From positions 5,208,001 to 5,272,000 of the forward strand of contig NC_035792.1 of assembly GCF_001653235.2 (NCBI RefSeq): DNA of 64,000 nt, written 5' to 3'. Below are positions 54,908 through 64,000 of this stretch, one piece after another. Source of the DNA: Pochonia chlamydosporia 170. Lineage: Eukaryota > Ascomycota > Sordariomycetes > Hypocreales > Clavicipitaceae. Each line of letters starts with the position of its first letter. Position 1 is the stretch's first letter. The notes below the pieces were generated by a model. The model worked only from the letters and a program-made list of their open reading frames with translations, was not told where the DNA came from and ran no database searches. Position numbers and translations under genes: made by a program.

Positions 54908-56529
54908 TCACGCTTTCTCGCGATTCTTCAGCTTTGTACAGTACCGCACTTGAAGCGACTCCTTTGATCGCCTATGGAACTGGTTATCATGCCGCTCCTG
55001 GATTTGCGTCCATGTAAGTTGCTCCTCCTCCTTCAGCGTTTTGATAAGATCGTCTTCGTCTGAAGTAAATTTTGCCCTAGTGGTGGACATTTGCGTGTTC
55101 GCTCGACGAACATCGAATCTAGCCGACTTTGAGTTTTTGAGCTTGGAAGCAATCCAAGATTCTGACTTATTTTCCCTCCTCCATGCTCGTAGACGGCGTT
55201 CTTCTAGCTGTGATAACTGACGCTGCTGACCAGATAGATTCGTGACTTCGACTTGGACGGCTGACCTTTCGTCACCTTCGTCGCTGGGGGTATATGTATC
55301 TAACGTCTCTCCGCAACTGCTGGTGTCGACTCTAAATCCGTTTCCAAGACCGTAACTTGAGTTGGAAATGTCCCCCACGGGCTCACATCCCGTACTGGGC
55401 ACATCCTCGTCCAAAAGATGCTGTAACAATGATAATGATTCTAGGAGGGCCACGCGTAAAGTCGAGCATGATTTGCATTTGCTAGCTTGCCTCATATATT
55501 GCATTCTGGGTAAATAATTCGTCTCCTGCGGTGCAGCACATGCTGAACAGCTTGCCTCTGCTTTATTGGATTGACGTGGTATGGCTTCCTCGCGGCGATG
55601 AGAGCTGCACTGTCCCGAGGGGCACGTTGGCACAAAAGCAGGAGCGTCCAATTGAATGCTTGCATGAGGGCTGAGCAAAGACTCATTGTGGGCTGTGGCA
55701 GCATCTAAGCCGCGCATTGAATAAGGTATAGCGGCACTTTCTCCTGAGTCATTATCGTCCAAATTGCTGTTATTATCCTCGGTGGTTCCATGCGGTGAAT
55801 GACTGCTTTCATCAGGGAGGGTCAACTTTGGCCGCTTCCTCTGCTGTTCATTAGTTGTCTCAACAACGTCATGGTCATGTTCTAGCTGCAGGTTTGACTT
55901 GATGTTGTTTGGCTGCTGATCAGCCTGCAGCCAACACGAAACGCTCACATGCCCGCCACACGGACTGTCTGGCGAAGGGGTTTCAGTCCTTGCTCTAGTA
56001 GTAGGTCGGTCTGGAGATGGTGGAGATAGCGGACATATGAAGTGATTGTTGTTGTTCCATGACGACCATCGTGAGTCCACGGCGGCATCCTCTTCAGGAC
56101 CGGGAAGCGATTGCACTTCGGCCGGTTGCCAACATCCGGTTGGCGCTGACTGCACTGCAAGGCTGATCGAAGTTTGAGGATGCTCGTGCACCACTCGGCT
56201 ATCCTCGTTAAAAGGAGAGCAGCTATTCTCGAGCTGCGGAGCCACACATGAGTCGTTGGACCAATTAACAAGCGTAGGATTAATAAACATCGTATCAATT
56301 AAGTCTAAAAAATGTTAGCGATGTCTTCAGTTCCGATATTTACTCCCACAAAACGGTCACTCATAATACCATGATTCTCTGATGACGTCTCAGTTACTGC
56401 CTCGCATTGCCCGGGATTCTCGTGAGATACCAACCCCCTCGAATGCGTCTTAGGCATAAAGACCTTCTTCTTTTTTTGCAGCCGTTGAAGGCTTGGATTA
56501 TAGGACTTGAACTTCAGCGGTTTGTTCAT
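54908..56529 (-). CDS. Myb/SANT-like DNA-binding protein, 518 residues
   Basis: Minus-strand exons 56529-56370 and 56304-54908; the intron is 65 bases (GTATTA, GCTAAC branch, TTTTAG) and the phase closes through an aspartate codon. The start region is basic (MNKPLKFKSYNPSLQRLQKK). The long middle is disordered and Ser/Pro/Asn-rich with an NLS-like QQRKRPKLTLP and two CxxC-like pairs (CSACAAPQE, KCKSCSTLR). The C-terminus is a Myb/SANT helix-turn-helix: KFTSDEDDLIKTLKEEEQLT, WTQIQERHDNQFHRRSKESL, VRYCTKLKN. Probably a nuclear regulator. Ignoring the intron gives a 460-residue form starting at 56290. Confidence 0.78.
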
Positions 56530-56797
56530 GATGCAATGGAGAAAAAATGTCAATGAATTTTCTAGAAGAAATTCAGGATCAAAATATTGGAGAGGGAGGA
56601 GGTGCTACTGATATAAACGGCAGGGGATGTCGGGCTCCAACCGAGGATAGCATATTCGTGCCGTGCCCCAATCCTCACACTAGGAGAGAAAGCGGACCGT
56701 TCCGACCTGAATTATACCAGTCATTCCCTAAGTAGTCGGCTCCTTCCTGTCATTTCCTGGCTGTTCGACCCCCTTCATGACAGGCCGTGACAACAAA

Positions 56798-57374
56798 TCA
56801 AGACTGGTGATATGAGCGTTTCCGGCCTACAAAATCCCGCGGAGCCAATCGCAACACGTACGCTGCTAAAATGAACACAGGAATACATGTCGCGATGCAT
56901 ACTGTGGCTGGCTGATCAACATCGTCGGCCAATCCCTTGGTCGAAGAAGACGCGAATGTGACAAACGGTCCGACTCCGCTGTTCAGGGGTGGCAGGTTCG
57001 TCACCGTGTTGTCTGTTACAGCTCGTGGAAAATTAGCGAGCCTTGCCTGTCTTAGCAATGCAAACAAAAGGGGCGTGCACAAAAAGTGAGGCGAACTGGT
57101 GTCGTGCCATCTGCAAGCCGACAATACATGACCGCATTCACTTGCCAAGTTGATGCAGGTTGACCTCTCAGTGTACTTCAGGTCCAGTGAATATTGTTTC
57201 CAGAAGTCATTGTTCGTTCTGTTGCAGACATTCTTGAGAGCGAGCTGCGGAGTTATTTGACGCGAATCAGGTGTCCCAGATCTCACAACTTTGACAGTCT
57301 TTGAACATGCGCTCTCCAAATCCGCGGAAAACCATCCTCGCCTGGGGCTGGTCGAGGCGCCTTTGGTCGTCTAT
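56798..57374 (-). CDS. unknown membrane-anchored protein, terminal exon
   Basis: The minus-strand frame is open from 57374 and ends RDFVGRKRSYHQS-stop. It reads ALKNVCNRTNNDFWKQYSLD, RSTCINLASECGHVLSACRW and a single hydrophobic segment VCIATCIPVFILAAYVL near the C-terminus. There is no ATG at the left edge of the frame, so upstream exons are expected but not found. It could be a tail-anchored or type I surface protein. Confidence 0.35.
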
Positions 57375-57379
57375 TACTT

Positions 57380-58480
57380 GATCGAATAGATGGAGCAAAC
57401 TAGTCGTCAAGTCAATGATGGACCAACGTACTCCATGAATATCCAGGGAGTCCGTTGGTTGACCAGGTTCGTAGTAACCAAGCCATTAGTGATTGTGCGG
57501 ACCAAGTTAAAACCGTGAGGTGTCGGCTTCTACATCCGAGTCGTAAGCTGCCTTCTGTTGGTTCTCACCCTCGATCGGTCCCCGAAACGAGGCTGCCTCC
57601 ATCCGCAGGAGAAGGATCGAGACTGTCATCGACCCAATTTCCTGTCTGACTCTGCCGCCAATCTTGTCATCTCGATGCTTCTCTTAGATGAGTGTCGCAT
57701 TGATTACCCTCCTTGAACCCCTGGCATAAGTCCCAGTGCGACGATGAGTGCAGATACGAGCTGCCGGCCGAAACACGTCATCCTTTATTCCCATGCTTGG
57801 ATGGCCTGTGATAGTCGCTTGCAAAAGTTCTTGCCTTCTTGGGTAATTCTGTCGGGGCATGGCGTGTTCCCGGGGGTGTCGGGACTCCTGCGTTTGCCAG
57901 TGTCATCAGAAATGTTCTCCCCTTCGGGTAATATTTGCAAGAGGTCTGTGAGGTTGGTCATCTGGTCATCTGGTCATTTCGAACCAACCACATCCAATCC
58001 GCTTTAAACAGGTCTGGTGAAGATTCCAGTCACTAGTGGCCAGCAAAAATCCTGAGCTGCGCCCCAGGCACCCCGTACTTGTGAAAAAAAAAGAGATACG
58101 GAAATCATCAAAGCGTCAGAGGAACCAGTGCTTCGGCTGCGTCATGCGGTTGTAATGTTCCTCTTGTTCATCATGTCGATCGTGGTGTTGCGGGCGGCGT
58201 AAAGATTGATGAGTAAGCCGGCGCTTAACCAGAAGAGAAGTTGAAAAGATAAATTGAAGAGACTCGGTAGTACTTGTGGACGGAGGTGGCGGGGCGGTCA
58301 CTTTATAGGCGACGCAAAAGCGGCGAGCGAAGGAGGGGCTGAGAACTTCCCGATAAGGGAACCACCGAAAGTGGTGGGCCAAGACCACCATTTCCCGAGG
58401 CGGGCAAGCCGTCGTTTTTAATACTCTTTATAGTTAGTTATTCTTTTAGAGTTTTTAAGAAAATTAAGATATTATCTAAC
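57380..58480. other. no recognisable gene
   Basis: Short frames on both strands only. The stretch from about 58410 becomes AT-rich. Confidence 0.4.
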
Positions 58481-58488
58481 GTAAGTGT

Positions 58489-58522
58489 ATAGCGAGTGAG
58501 ACAGCATAGCGAGTGAGACACT
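58489..58522. repeat. two tandem 17-bp units
   Basis: ATAGCGAGTGAGACA occurs twice with 17-bp spacing (58489-58503 and 58506-58520) in an AT-rich block about 500 bp upstream of the recombinase ATG. Confidence 0.8.
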
Positions 58523-59020
58523 ATACAAGTACATATAAAGTTATACCCCTATTAAAACTACTCTTTATAAATGCAAGAAGCGCTGCTGAGCCCACCAGAT
58601 CTGGTGGTTTGTGCCGCCGCTTTTGGTGGTGTCAGACAATGAGGGACAGCCGCCCAAGGCGGGTACACTGTACTTCCATTCCCCTCCGCCCCCCACACCT
58701 CCCAGGCACTGGCACCCACCGTCCCCATCCATTCCAGTGGCTGGGGCCCCTGTCCAACGCTGCTCCTGCTCCCATGACTAATTCGCTGCCGCGTGTTTCA
58801 AACCGTCTCCAAGCGCCTTGGTCATTCCCCTCACAAACATCCAAATATAGTCGGCGGCTCAGGTTGGCTCAGGACAAGTATGGCTGTTCCCGTCCATAAA
58901 GGGCGTCCATCGCCCTCGTTTCTCTCTTCTCACTACGTCTGTTGGATTTCCGGCCAGCCGCCTCCAGATCGATCTGTCGCGAGTCTCGCCAGCTGTCCTT
59001 CCTAGCACAGTCCTATCACG

Positions 59021-61697
59021 ATGCCCAGTATGGCCGTTCGTCGATCCAAGGCAAATGGTCCGCCTAGTCATCACGGCAAGTTTGCAGAGCGGTTCGCTGC
59101 CAAAGAGGCGCAGAGGAAAGCTCCAAAGCCAGCGCCGCTCTCGGCCGAGGAACATGCAGCAAACCGAAAGCGATTAAGCAAAGTTCGTTTCGTTAAGCCA
59201 AAGTACTCGGAGGAGACGATGATTAATCTCGCTGGCATTTTCAAGAAGTGGAACAGGTATGCTGCCACGGTCCACAAGCTCTATCGAGTCCATCACTCAA
59301 CATATGTTTTAAATGGAGCATACTCGTGGCACTGACACGGAATACACCAGATACTGTGACGAGGCCGGAGTTGGGGATTGGGAGGAAACGATCCGGTCTC
59401 TCGGACCAGAAACAACCATGGACTTCTTCCTCTTCGTATGCGGAAACTACAAGGTGAAATCCTGGGGTTCGACTGAGGAGTATATCAGACAGTTCCAACA
59501 GCTTTATACCACCGTCACGGGTCAATACATGAATCGAGCCCACAGCAAAGCAGTATACAATGTACCACTAACACCTTCCCACACGGAGCCATCATTGTTC
59601 ATAACATGCTGACAGTTGGTCAGTATCACCATAATGTATTAGTTCCCAGATTTCGCCTGCGTGCGCCGAATATTGATGGCAAAGCTGTCTTGAATGTCGA
59701 CAGTCTGCGAGTCATTTTGACCTTCAACATGGCCTATGACGCCGGCACATTTGACCTCGAGCGGCACCGCATTCAACTAGCTGCTTGTTACCAAATCCTA
59801 TGCTATACTGGTGCGCGGCCGGCCGAACTAGTAGATGGTGAAAGGAAGAAACCCAAGAATGGTTCCGTAGAAAGGCTCTTTGGGAAGAAGGTCGTCCAGG
59901 CAGACGGTGATACGTCGGAGGATGCAGCGGATGCCTTGGTCGAAGAATCGCAGAAGGCCGAGGAGCTACTCTCCATGGAAACAACAAAGCGTGGACGGCC
60001 AAAGGCACTTTGTTATGAAGACATTCTTATGATGCTCGTTCGTCATCCGGCCACAGGTCTTCCTGTCTTGTCAATGGCCATAAAGTTCGTTCATCACAAG
60101 GGTGCTGATAGAAAGCCCAAACCGTACGAACCCCATCTCTCGCCTACGTAAGTAGTAAACGAACTGATGTATCACAGGACTATTTTCTTCTTCACCCCGA
60201 GCAAAAAATTAATATTTTGCCCCATAACAGTCATTCTCGCCCTTGCGCTGCATGACCATGCCTTCGACGCCGCGAGCTTGACTGATGCATCCAGTGTGTT
60301 CGAATCACAGATCTGGGGTCCGCTGCGTGCACGCCGCTGCGGTGGAAAGAGGATATGCTCAAAGTGCCAATTTTCCGCCGCATTCGAGGCTGTGACCTCT
60401 CCACCTACGAGCCTATGCCGTATGCAAAGCTCAGTTACGATATGGCGCGGCAAAGCCTTGATTCCGGGCACGAGAAGGCCTGGACACCAAGATTTGCTCG
60501 CAGAGGCGCTGCTAATGCTGCCAATGGTGAGTGAACCTACCGCTCACCTTGACCTCCAAATCAGTCATGTGGAGGATTCGTGCTAAACAAATTTGTTTGC
60601 TAGGGGACGCGCCGGATTCCGTTCGTGACCAGATGATGCGGCATGATCCTAGGTTTTCTACCTTCTTTAGTGCGTACCTAAACGAGAATGCGAGGTTCGA
60701 CCTTCAAAATGCCTTTTTGGAGGAAGAGAAGCAAAATCAGTTATTTCGGATGTTTGCACACGTTAGTCTCACTCGAGACCCTCGAGCGACGCGCGATATG
60801 GTACCAGACGAAGCATGGGCTCAGGTGCCACCTGATCCGGATATCACGGAACTAGAAGAGGAGCGTGCGCAACTAAAGCAGGGCCGGTATCGAATCGCCG
60901 GCTGTGAAAATGAAGAGAAAATACGGGAGCTCACAGAAAAAATCAGAGCGAAAAAGGCAGAGCGAGAGAAGCGGATTGTCAAGGACTATCGCGAGTATTA
61001 CTTCTACCATCGTCCGACCTGGGACATCGAAGCGCAAGCCCGCGGGGAGGTGGAAGAGCAGTATGAAGAGCCTGTTATTGACCTCATTGTTCCCGAACGC
61101 GTCAGACTAGCTGAGATGCTCTGCTTTCAGCCCAAAGACTTGACGGAAGAACAAATTTCTCGCTTGAGAATCGACGTGGTCGACCTCATGGTCGCGCTTT
61201 GCGACAAAAGGGACACTGGCAAACCCCGTCAGTCTCAACCAAAACCTCCCGTGCAAGTTCCTATCCACCAATTTGTCAAAGAAGAGTCTCCTGCGTTTGA
61301 AGCCTGGTGCAGAGCCGATCCCTTTCCTCTTCTTATGAACGCAAGCCAGTGTCCCGATTGTATCGGCGACGAGCGGCTGACGACTGCCGAGCGCACATTT
61401 CAGTGGTGTCGTCCAACAATACGAAATGACCACTTCGACGACCAGCATCTGACAGAACGGGAGTCCGCCGTGGCTCAAGGTGTCGCGTTGGCATGCTATC
61501 ATCCCAAATGCAGGAACGAGGCTTTTCAGCACTTGGATCATTTTCGGAATCATGTCCAGTCTGTCCACAAAGTTTCATTGAGAACGACAGAGCAGGTGAA
61601 CAGGAGACGCTCGAAACAGGGGCAACGTCGCATGACGACACGTGGGAGGAAAACTCAGCTCCGGCAGAAGGACCTGGAGGGGCAGGTGCTGGTATGA
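59021..61697 (+). pseudogene. DUF3435 tyrosine recombinase (Starship captain-type), one frameshift
   Basis: Exons 59021-59256, 59351-59561, 59624-60123, 60178-60526 and 60604-61697. All junctions agree with the family layout, but exon 4 is one base short: the frame shifts at the G-run 60315-60318, between DASSVFESQIWG and CTPLRWKEDML. Family blocks: KSWGSTEEYIRQFQQLYTTV, CYTGARPAELVDG (Arg214, box I arginine), PRFARRGAANAANG, SVRDQMMRHDP, then FFSAYLNENARFDLQNAF with a candidate tyrosine, and RPTWDIEAQARGE. A C2H2-like finger (CYHPKCRN, HFRNHVQSVH) ends the protein. Captains integrate and excise giant Starship elements. The shift would inactivate it unless it is a sequencing error. Confidence 0.85.
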
Positions 61698-62690
61698 TGG
61701 CTGCTGGCAGCCATCGCGACATCAATCTTGAACAGCCGTTCATGGATGTAGGGTCGCAGGTCTGTGGTTGCAGTCTCCTGATTCAGACAATGGGTCGAGA
61801 TACCATGAAGCAATATCATGTTACTGGGTATGGACACGTTCAGGAGATCACAGTCGCCTCATGCGGCGTTGCGATCAGATGAGCCGTCGGTATGATGCTG
61901 ATGTCTATATTTTCTCTTGAGCGAAACTATCGGCAATACGACTACAACTCAACCACCAGGGCCCAACATTACCCAATACAAGTCACGAGCTTGTGAGTGT
62001 GAGACGCCGTATGTGATAGCCATATAGGTACAGACCATTGAATAGGAGAAAGCATGTCCACCGGTAATCAGACCATCACCTGCAGACTTTCAGATGACAC
62101 AAAGGAGCACCTCTTGTCTGACAGAGGTATTCTGTTGCACAAATTCAGCTTCCTGTCCCCACAGTCTTACTGTTACGTAGATGGCGGACAGTATTTGGCT
62201 ATGATATGCTTGCACCCTTTTTTGTTCTTATTTGGCGAACCCAAGCCAGAAATTTTTACCTGCCAACCGTTAAGTTTCTCATTGATGAAGTTTCTTTCCT
62301 TCTGTTGGTCGAAATGAGTCTGTTGACAATTTTTCAAGACTGTCCCACTGAGGCAACTAATTTTGTGCAGGACAGAGGTCAGAAGCGTTGCTTGGGAATG
62401 AGGACTAGGGTGCTGTTTGTCTTTTGGCGAGACGGTGCGTGAGACAAAAGCCAAGGCCAAGCGAAGTGCAGGATGGAAAGTCGCGTGTATATACTGTTGG
62501 TCGCACCCTTTCACAGCCGCAACAATTTTTTCTCACAACATCAGTATAATTTTTACAGGCATTTAATACATGGGAAGCCCAACGCTGTATCTTCCGGGAC
62601 GATTGTCAAGTACATACTCCTCGCTAGTTTTCCTGCTTTGATATCGGCACGTTGTGGCTTTGGCAACTTGGGCCTGCTGTTACAGCCGCG
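61698..62690. other. no gene seen
   Basis: About 1 kb between the recombinase and the 2EXR gene, partly AT-rich; only short frames. Confidence 0.4.
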
Positions 62691-62693
62691 ACA

Positions 62694-63648
62694 ATGGCAA
62701 CAACTCCGCAGCCCCCTCCATTCAACAATGAAAATGCTTTTAAGGAGCTCACCCGTATCATCAAAGATGGGTTTAAAAGCTTAGAGCAGATGATCAGTCA
62801 GCTCGATTCGAATGAGCATGCTGAACGTGACAATAAGGGTAAGTGACTTGCACAAACATTACCCTCGCATCAGCCTTCACTGCCATAACGTTGGCTGAAC
62901 CTCTCTTCTAGCTACGGACTCGAAAGCTGAGCCATCTGAGGTTACTGACCAAATGGATATGGCTGAGCTATCGAATATTGCGATTTCACACGTACACGAA
63001 CAGCCTAAACCCTTCCGCTTCAATGAGCTACCGCTCGAGTTGCGTTTAGAAATCTGGAAGATGGCGATGCCAAGCAAGCGCATTTTTGAACCGTGGGTTA
63101 TGCTCCGGCAACCACATGCTCGATACCAGCTCAACCCGGAAGATCCACCGCTTGTGAAGCTGAAAAGGAAACACCCACCGCCTGCGTTGCGGGCTGTATG
63201 TCATGAGTGTCGGCGGGCCAGCGACATGGTCGGTGGCTTCAAGTTCGGGCGTGCAGGTAATAGACGCCAAGGGTGCTGGTTTAATTACTACAATGATATT
63301 GTTTTTATCGACCCCAATATGATGGATAATGTGCATCACATGGACCTGAGATGTGTGAGCACTCTAGGGTTTGTCCACTTAGAATTCAAGACCGAGTAGG
63401 GTTGTAGAGAGATTCTCGAAATGGCTGTTCAGGACTCACCGAATTGTCGGACCGTCGTGTTCTATTTCGATCAGGAGAGCTACCCGATTTTGGGTACCGC
63501 AAAGTTTGATCGACTATCAGACAGCGACTTAGTTGGTAACTATGAATTTTCTGGACGATTTGGCCTCCCAACCGGAGTAGCTGACTGGGGACATCTCCGG
63601 CAAGCTGTGTGCAATATTTGGGACGAGCATCTGATCCAACTACGATGA
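62694..63648 (+). pseudogene. 2EXR-domain protein with an in-frame TAG
   Basis: Exons 62694-62838 and 62912-63648, intron of 73 bases (GTAAGT..TTCTAG), phase closed. The first exon is a short helical lead (MATTPQPPPFNNENAFKELT). The second has the 2EXR signature FRFNELPLELRLEIWKMAM, then PPPALRAVCHECRRASDM and YNDIVFIDPNMMDN. A TAG at 63397-63399 follows HLEFKTE, yet the same frame stays open for 83 more codons with sensible sequence (REILEMAVQDSPNCRTVVFY, FDRLSDSDLVGNYEFSG) to a TGA at 63646. A Trp codon changed by one G-to-A would explain it. Either a recent nonsense mutation or a truncated 164-residue product. Confidence 0.7.
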
Positions 63649-63699
63649 GACAAGGCTTTGATGCCGTCTCTCGTTGGCTTTGAAGTGATAGGTAGACAG

Positions 63700-64000
63700 C
63701 GCTTGCGTTGACCAATCGGCCCTGTACTTAAAAATAGTGGTGGTTGGAGTCGCAGAGTCGTACACCAGAGAAATCGTACAATTAAAACGTACGCTCGTGT
63801 AACTGGCATAGTCCTGTTTGTATTTAAATCGCCAAATAAATAAAAGATAACAAAGGTCCACTTTAAGCAGGGTACTGCACACTGGCCTCGTAATGTGTCC
63901 ATTTCTCTTGCTTCTTGCACTACGTCTTGTATTTCGAACCCAGTAGACTCAAGCTCCTCCTCTTGCCTTGGAAGAAGCTCAATGCCCACTGAAGGCTCTT
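63700..64000 (-). other. possible 3' part of a minus-strand gene leaving the window
   Basis: The minus-strand frame entering from the right edge reads GIELLPRQEEELESTGFEIQ and VVQEAREMDTLRGQ, a coding-like helical stretch, before becoming irregular. Too little is present for a call. Confidence 0.3.

Noticed and set aside
56288..56290. ATG at 56290 as the only start of the Myb/SANT gene
   Set aside because: An upstream exon with a 65-base intron and matching phase gives a longer basic N-terminus; the shorter form is kept only as an alternative.
60148..60177. A 30-base intron in the DUF3435 gene
   Set aside because: Too short, and it would keep extra residues absent from the usual family pattern; the 54-base intron starting at 60124 closes phase and gives the expected KPKP-TIFFF junction.
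60310..60335. An intron explaining the frame change in captain exon 4
   Set aside because: No GT..AG pair of workable length lies there; total exon length is exactly one base short, which fits a deletion.
1..64000. CRISPR arrays, rRNA genes, tRNA genes, prokaryotic operons
   Set aside because: No regularly spaced direct repeats, no rRNA-like blocks and no convincing cloverleaf were seen; introns and transposon types show a fungal nuclear genome.

Overview
The window reads as a repeat-rich stretch of a filamentous ascomycete (Pezizomycotina, probably Sordariomycetes; no species call is possible). The grounds are GT..AG introns of about 45-95 bases with CTAAC/CTGAC-like branch sites, a fungal G-alpha fragment, a CCG-6-like wall protein, a 2EXR protein, an APH-like kinase, Fot1/pogo, hAT, MULE and Tad1-type LINE elements, and a DUF3435 (Starship captain-type) tyrosine recombinase. 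Many genes needed their exons assembled by hand; intron phases close in nearly all models given here.

Layout. 0-0.9 kb: 3' end of an amidase. 1.9-7.4 kb: a G-alpha fragment split by a Fot1-like element sitting inside its intron and by a hAT element inside the next exon. 7.5-8.9 kb: a hAT-like solo end and non-coding DNA, then a CCG-6-like secreted protein. 11-17.3 kb: a LINE remnant, an unknown protein, a second intact Fot1-like element and a conserved fungal protein of unknown function. 17.9-24 kb: a 32-residue zinc-ribbon microprotein, an APH-like kinase, an F-box/LRR-like C-terminus and several small unknown genes. 24.5-29.2 kb: a complete 4.67-kb hAT element with perfect 8-bp target duplications, 11 bp beyond the stop codon of an unknown gene. 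29-34 kb: unknown genes and a seven-helix membrane protein. 34.6-42.5 kb: six consecutive multi-exon genes with no recognisable family and no transposon among them. 43.4-49.1 kb: a MULE wreck invaded and flanked by several 5'-truncated LINE copies. 49-57 kb: a divergent kinase, a large FunK1-like kinase and a Myb/SANT protein. 59-61.7 kb: the DUF3435 recombinase, carrying one single-base frameshift. 62.7-63.6 kb: a 2EXR gene interrupted by one in-frame TAG.

Interpretation. Much of the window is accessory DNA. The two Fot1-like and two hAT elements have intact transposase frames and near-identical ends, which suggests recent activity. The captain-like gene, near Myb/SANT and kinase genes and followed by a 2EXR gene, is the best candidate for part of a larger mobile element, but no Starship boundary is visible. 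The most original coding region is the run of orphan genes at 34.6-42.5 kb.
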